NCBI GenBank assembly: GCA_964244695.1
Contig: CAXTJZ010000151.1
Location: 1 to 9,695, forward strand
Direction: 5' to 3'
Source of the DNA: BOG-908 sp964244695
GTDB taxonomy: Bacteria > Pseudomonadota > Alphaproteobacteria > Acetobacterales > Acetobacteraceae
DNA length: 9,695 bases
Positions 5,979 to 9,695 of the stretch are shown one piece after another. The notes below the pieces were generated by a model, which was not told where the DNA came from, searched no databases, and saw only the letters and a program-made list of their open reading frames with translations. How positions within the stretch are numbered: the stretch's first letter is position 1; every line of letters starts with the position of its first letter. Both the position numbers and the translations under genes were made by a program.

Positions 5979-8900
5979 CTTCCAGCTTCGTCAGCAAAAC
6001 CCGCGCCGCAGCCAGCCGGTCCGCCCGGCTGTCCCGCAAGATCAGCCGCTTGCCCTTGAGCTCCAGCCCGTCCACCTCCGGCGGCACCTCGCGCAGATCC
6101 GCCGCCACGCCGGCCGGCCCCACGTCCAGCCGCGCGATGCCCAGAGCGCGGCACTGCGCGCGCAGGTCGGACAGCGCGAGCAGGTTGCTGAGCTGATGCG
6201 GCAACGGGCCGAAACGGTCTTCCAGCTCCTCGGTCAGCGCCGTGGTATCGGGCGCGTGGCCGAGGCGGATGTGGAGCGCGATGCGCGCGGCGGGATCCGC
6301 CATGTATTCGGCTGGTATGTAGGCGGGCAGGTCGAGCACCAGCTCCGGGCGGACGCCGTCGGGATCCTCGCCGCGCTGCTGGGCCATGGCGCGGGCCAGC
6401 AAATGGCGGGCAAGCTCCACGCCCAGGAGCTTGGCGTGGCCGGCCTGGTCGTCGCCGAGCAGGTCGCCGGCGCCGCGCTGGTCCAGGTCCGCGGCGGAGA
6501 CGGCGAAGCCGGCGCCCAGGCCGTCATGCGCCTCGAGCGCGGCCAGACGCCGGGCGGCGGCCTGCGTGGGCGGGTGCGCCGGGTCGGTGAACAGCCAGGC
6601 CATGCCGCGGGTGCGGCCACGGCCGACGCGGCCGCGCAGCTGGTGGAGCTGTGCCAGGCCGAACTGGTCCGCGCGACAGACCAGGATCGTGTTGGCGCGC
6701 GGGATGTCCAGCCCGGCCTCGATGATGTCGGTGGACAGCAGCACGTCACCGTGACCTTCGGAAAAGCCCACCAGCACCGCATCCAGCGCGTCCGGCTTCA
6801 TCTTGCCGTGCAGGATTACCACCGACAGGTCCGGCACCAGCCGGTCCAGCAGGGCAGCCAGGCGGTCCAGATCCTCGATGCGCGGGCAGACGCAGAAGCT
6901 CTGGCCGCCACGCGCGTGTTCGCGCAGCAAGGCGGTGCGTATGACGGCCTCGTCCTGCTCGCTGACCGTGGTGCGCACCGGCTGGCGCCGGGCGGGCGGG
7001 GTGGTGAGCAGGGAGATCGTCTGCAGGCCGGCCAGCGCGCCCTGCAGCGTGCGCGGGATCGGCGTGGCGGTCAGCGTTAAAGTGTGCACGCCGTCCTTCA
7101 GGCGGGCCAGCGCGGTTTTTGCCTTGGTGCCGAAGCGCTGCTCCTCGTCGACGATGACCAGCGCCAGCTTGGCGAAACGCATGCTGTCACTGGCAAGCGC
7201 CTGGGTGCCGATGACGACGCGCAGGCTGCCGTCGGCGAGGCGGGCGGTTATGGCGCGGGCGTCCGCCGGGCGGGTGAGGCGGGACAGGGCGGCGACCTCT
7301 ATGCCGAGGGCCGCGAACCGGCGGCGGAAGGTGGCCAGATGCTGGCGTACCAGCACGGTGGTGGGGGCCAGTATGGCGACCTGGCGGCCGGACAGAGCGG
7401 CCGCGGCCGCGGCGCGCAAGGCGGCCTCCGTCTTGCCGAAGCCCACGTCCCCGCAGAGCAGGCGGTCCATCGGATGGCGGCGGGCCAGGTCGGCGGCGAT
7501 GTCGGCGAAGGCGGCATCCTGGTCCGGCGTGGGGGTGAATGGGAAGCCGGCCACGAAGCGGTTCATCTCGCTGCGCGGCGGGCGCAGCGCCGGGGCTGCG
7601 GCCTGCGCCCGGGCCTCTGCCTCAACCACCAGCGCCTTGGCTGTCTCGTCCAAACTCACGAGCACCGTATGGCGGCGCTTCGCCCAGCTCGCGCCGTCCG
7701 CGCGGTCCAGCGACACGCCTTCCGTGCCCGATCCGTAGCGCCATAGCCGGTCTGTCTCGCCGCAATCGACCAGCTTGCGCGCGCCGCAGGCGAAGCCGAG
7801 GACCAAATGGTCGGCTGGGTGCGCGGCGGTGACGGTTTCTATGCCGTCAAGACGGGCCACGCCGTAATCGAGGTGGATGACGGCGTCGCCCGGGCGGAGC
7901 GGCACGTCGAACAGACCATCCAGGGCCGCGCGGCCCTGGCGGGGCGGCAGGACGTCGGCGGCGGCCAGCAGGATGGCCTCGCGCGTTGCGAAGCCGCGGG
8001 CGGCGCCGCCCGGCAGCACGGCGATGGTGCCTGGCGGCGAGGCGGCCAGTTCGGCCCAGCCGCCGCAGGGGGCCGCGCCTATGCCGAGCACGCGGGCGAG
8101 GCGCTGGCCGGAGACGCCGATGCGGCTGCCTGAAGCCGTCCGCTCGGCGATGTAGGTGCGGGCGGCCTCGGCCGGATTGCGGCCGGCGCGGAACGACGGC
8201 GGGCGTCTTGTTTCCGGCCATTCCAGCGTTGCGGCGCGGGCTCCGGCCTCCTGCCAGGCGGCCATGTCCAAGTACAGGCCTTCCGGCGGCAGGATGCCGC
8301 CGGAGGCGCGGCAGAGGGCCACGCGCGTCGCGCGCGCTTCGTTCAACTGGGCGAGGTGATCGGTGATGCGCTCGGCCGCCTGCGGATCAAGCAGCAGCTC
8401 CGCGCCTGCCATAAGGGTGAACACGTCCGACAAGGGGCTGGCGAGGTCGGGCAAGCCGTGCTCCAGGCCCGGCATGCGCTCCGGCGTCTCTTCATCCGCG
8501 TGATAGACGAGCTCGGAAGCCGGCCCGATCGCCTGCTTCCGGACCACGCCGGCGCTGCGCTGCGTCGCCGGGTCGAAACGGTCTATTTCGGCGATGGTGC
8601 AGGTTGCTCCCGCGCCCTCCAGCCGGATGCGCAGGGCCGGGCTGCCGTCAGCCGGAACTACGTCGAGCACACTGGCCTGGTGGGCCATGTCGCCCGGCTG
8701 GTCGGCTTCCTCCGATGCGGCGTAACCGAGCCTGGCCAGCTCCGCGCACAGGACGCCCGGGTCCACGGTCTGGCCCGTCTCGATATGCAGCGCCCTGTAG
8801 CGGTTGGGCGGCGGCAGGCGCTGCACGGCGGCTTCCGGCGAGGCGATCACTAGGCGCGCCTTGTCCGACGCGATGGCGCGCAGCGCCCGCATGCGCAGGC

Positions 8901-9126
8901 CCATCACTGCGCGGGACGGGCTGGCACGGTCGTATGGCAGGCAGTCCCAGCCGGGCAGCAGGACAGGCGAGAGCTCCGGCACCAACGTGGCGGCCGAGGC
9001 GGCCAGGCGCGCGGCCTGCGCCTCGCTGTGCGCGATGAGAAGGAGCCGGCCGCCGTCCGCGCGGGCTGCCAGACCTGCAAGGCCGGCTTCCTCGCTCGTG
9101 TGTGTGTCTTCGGAGTGGATAGGCAC
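5956..9126 (-). CDS. mfd: Mfd (transcription-repair coupling factor)-like helicase, probable divergent paralog
   Basis: A 1056-residue ATP-dependent DNA translocase. Mfd removes stalled RNA polymerase and recruits UvrA. All parts are visible: UvrB-like N-terminus (LLPGWDCLPYDRASPS; ASVLDVVPADG), RNA polymerase-interaction region (PGDAVIHLDYGVARLDGIE), helicase core with Walker A GDVGFGKT (559-566), DEEQ (660-663), LTLTATPIPRTL and the RGRVGR motif (831-836), and a C-terminal TRCF domain (DLPAYIPAEY, DRFGPLP). Several usually conserved spots differ: VARLDGI for IGRYxGM, GTQAL for GTHKL, DEEQRFGTKAKT without the usual HK, and no clear KLYVPV. It is about 100 residues shorter than common Mfd. 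It may thus be a second, diverged copy rather than the housekeeping gene. The frame is open from a GTG at 9225, but the GTG at 9126 is preferred: GAGGA lies 11 bases upstream and it avoids running into the opposite-strand gene starting at 9194. The last residues (RGLLF) and stop come from repeat copy 4. Confidence 0.9.
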   Translation of the reverse strand: MPIHSEDTHTSEEAGLAGLAARADGGRLLLIAHSEAQAARLAASAATLVPELSPVLLPGWDCLPYDRASPSRAVMGLRMRALRAIASDKARLVIASPEAAVQRLPPPNRYRALHIETGQTVDPGVLCAELARLGYAASEEADQPGDMAHQASVLDVVPADGSPALRIRLEGAGATCTIAEIDRFDPATQRSAGVVRKQAIGPASELVYHADEETPERMPGLEHGLPDLASPLSDVFTLMAGAELLLDPQAAERITDHLAQLNEARATRVALCRASGGILPPEGLYLDMAAWQEAGARAATLEWPETRRPPSFRAGRNPAEAARTYIAERTASGSRIGVSGQRLARVLGIGAAPCGGWAELAASPPGTIAVLPGGAARGFATREAILLAAADVLPPRQGRAALDGLFDVPLRPGDAVIHLDYGVARLDGIETVTAAHPADHLVLGFACGARKLVDCGETDRLWRYGSGTEGVSLDRADGASWAKRRHTVLVSLDETAKALVVEAEARAQAAAPALRPPRSEMNRFVAGFPFTPTPDQDAAFADIAADLARRHPMDRLLCGDVGFGKTEAALRAAAAAALSGRQVAILAPTTVLVRQHLATFRRRFAALGIEVAALSRLTRPADARAITARLADGSLRVVIGTQALASDSMRFAKLALVIVDEEQRFGTKAKTALARLKDGVHTLTLTATPIPRTLQGALAGLQTISLLTTPPARRQPVRTTVSEQDEAVIRTALLREHARGGQSFCVCPRIEDLDRLAALLDRLVPDLSVVILHGKMKPDALDAVLVGFSEGHGDVLLSTDIIEAGLDIPRANTILVCRADQFGLAQLHQLRGRVGRGRTRGMAWLFTDPAHPPTQAAARRLAALEAHDGLGAGFAVSAADLDQRGAGDLLGDDQAGHAKLLGVELARHLLARAMAQQRGEDPDGVRPELVLDLPAYIPAEYMADPAARIALHIRLGHAPDTTALTEELEDRFGPLPHQLSNLLALSDLRAQCRALGIARLDVGPAGVAADLREVPPEVDGLELKGKRLILRDSRADRLAAARVLLTKLEGKRGLLF

Positions 9127-9193
9127 CAGATGCGTCTTCCTCAGAAAAGGAAGCTGGTGAACGGGCAGGCTGCGCGTTCGTTCAGAAGAGCCG

Positions 9194-9625
9194 ATGACAA
9201 ACCTGCATAATCTCGCGCGCTTCACGCAGGCCCAGGCGCCGGTCTACCGCCAGGCGCTGGCCGAGCTGCATGCCGGGCGCAAGCAAAGCCACTGGATGTG
9301 GTTCGTCTTCCCGCAGATCGCCGGGCTGGGGATGAGCGCCACGTCACGCCATTACGCTATCGCCTCGCTGGACGAGGCGCGCGCCTATTTGGCGGATGCG
9401 GTGCTGGGCGCGCGGCTGCGTGCATGCACGGAGACTGTGTGCGCCCATCGCGGGATGTCCGCGCTGGCGATCTTCGGCAGTCCGGATGATGCGAAGTTCC
9501 GGTCTTCGATGACGCTGTTCAGCCAGGTGGAGCCTTGGTTTGGCGTGGGCCTTGATGCGTTTTTCGCGGGGCAGGCAGACGGGGCGACTTTGGAGATCTT
9601 AAGGAAGCAAGGCCTTCTTTTTTGA
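9194..9625 (+). CDS. DUF1810 family protein
   Basis: A 143-residue soluble protein of the DUF1810 family (sometimes labelled calpastatin-like), whose biochemical role I cannot state. Family marks are clear: an N-terminal LARFTQAQAPVY, then GRKQSHWMWFVFPQIAGLG (28-46), SLDEARAYL, LGARL, and FGSPDDAKFRSSMTLF. The length fits a complete member and there is no signal peptide or membrane segment. The ATG at 9194 has a weak AGAAGAG site just upstream. It is divergent from the Mfd-like gene with only 67 bp between the preferred starts, so promoters would be short or overlapping. The C-terminus (KQGLLF) and the TGA stop at 9623-9625 are written by repeat copy 5, so the natural family end is probably a few residues earlier or has been replaced. 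Confidence 0.9.
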   Translation: MTNLHNLARFTQAQAPVYRQALAELHAGRKQSHWMWFVFPQIAGLGMSATSRHYAIASLDEARAYLADAVLGARLRACTETVCAHRGMSALAIFGSPDDAKFRSSMTLFSQVEPWFGVGLDAFFAGQADGATLEILRKQGLLF

Positions 9626-9650
9626 AAAAAAGAAGCAAAAAACTTTTTCT
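9607..9650 (+). repeat. Repeat copy 5, overlapping the end of the DUF1810 gene
   Basis: GCAAGGCC, A/T stem at 9614-9635 and GCAAAAAACTTTTTC. It is the reverse complement of copies 1 and 4 apart from a change in the last arm (TTTTTC for TTTTGC). It supplies the final codons and stop of the DUF1810 gene and probably serves as its terminator. Confidence 0.85.
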
Positions 9651-9688
9651 ACGACTGTCGCGGAGGCTTCAGCAGCCGCCGTCAGGGA

Positions 9689-9695
9689 GCAAAAG
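9689..9695 (-). repeat. Start of repeat copy 6, cut by the window edge
   Basis: GCAAAAG preceded by AGGGA, exactly as before copy 1 (AGGGA at 6-10). It is in inverted orientation to copy 5, about 38 bp away, the same arrangement as copies 3 and 4. Only seven bases are visible. Confidence 0.5.

Noticed and set aside
5818..7080. Long plus-strand open frame (420 residues) opposite the Mfd-like gene
   Set aside because: The product is rich in Gln, Arg and Ala with no family motifs and begins inside a repeat. It mirrors the GC-rich Mfd-like coding strand.
6803..7738. Plus-strand open frame of 311 residues
   Set aside because: Arg/Ser/Ala-rich shadow of the Mfd-like helicase core; no domain pattern.
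11..9695. CRISPR array reading of the repeated element
   Set aside because: Copies are kilobases apart, in both orientations and without regular spacers.

Overview
The window is chromosomal DNA from a high-GC alphaproteobacterium. The best guess is a member of the Acetobacteraceae (acetic acid bacteria and relatives). That guess rests on the GC-rich coding style and on a repeated T/A-rich double palindrome of a kind I associate with that family. No rRNA, tRNA, transposase or CRISPR array was seen.

Layout from left to right. (1) 11-57 is a repeat element. (2) 75-2066 (+) is a DsbD/ScsB-type membrane disulfide reductase, with all six expected cysteines. (3) 2067-4032 is a lower-GC island. It holds two overlapping minus-strand genes: an upstream protein with a membrane or signal segment, and a small protein with a SleB (cell-wall hydrolase)-like residue pattern. 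About 500 bp follow that look non-coding or decayed. A repeat copy lies at each end of the island. (4) 4088-5743 (-) is a catalase-like haem protein fused to a C-terminal membrane domain. (5) 5825-5978 holds two copies of the repeat in inverted orientation around a GC-rich hairpin. (6) 5956-9126 (-) is an Mfd (transcription-repair coupling factor)-like helicase with diverged RNA polymerase-interaction and helicase motifs, probably a paralog. (7) 9194-9625 (+) is a DUF1810 protein, head to head with the Mfd-like gene. (8) 9607-9695 is another repeat copy, then the start of one more in inverted orientation.

The genes do not form one pathway. DsbD (periplasmic thiol reduction), the catalase-like protein (haem/peroxide chemistry) and the Mfd-like translocase (DNA repair or transcription) could all be called stress-related housekeeping, but no operon links them. 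The two island genes overlap by 8 bp and look like an acquired pair. An effector or toxin with its periplasmic partner is the most attractive reading, and it is inference only.

The most unusual features are the repeats. Seven copies or part-copies occur in under 10 kb, mostly at gene borders. Two of them run into the coding sequence, so the last residues and stop codons of the Mfd-like gene (RGLLF-stop) and the DUF1810 gene (QGLLF-stop) are written by the repeat itself.
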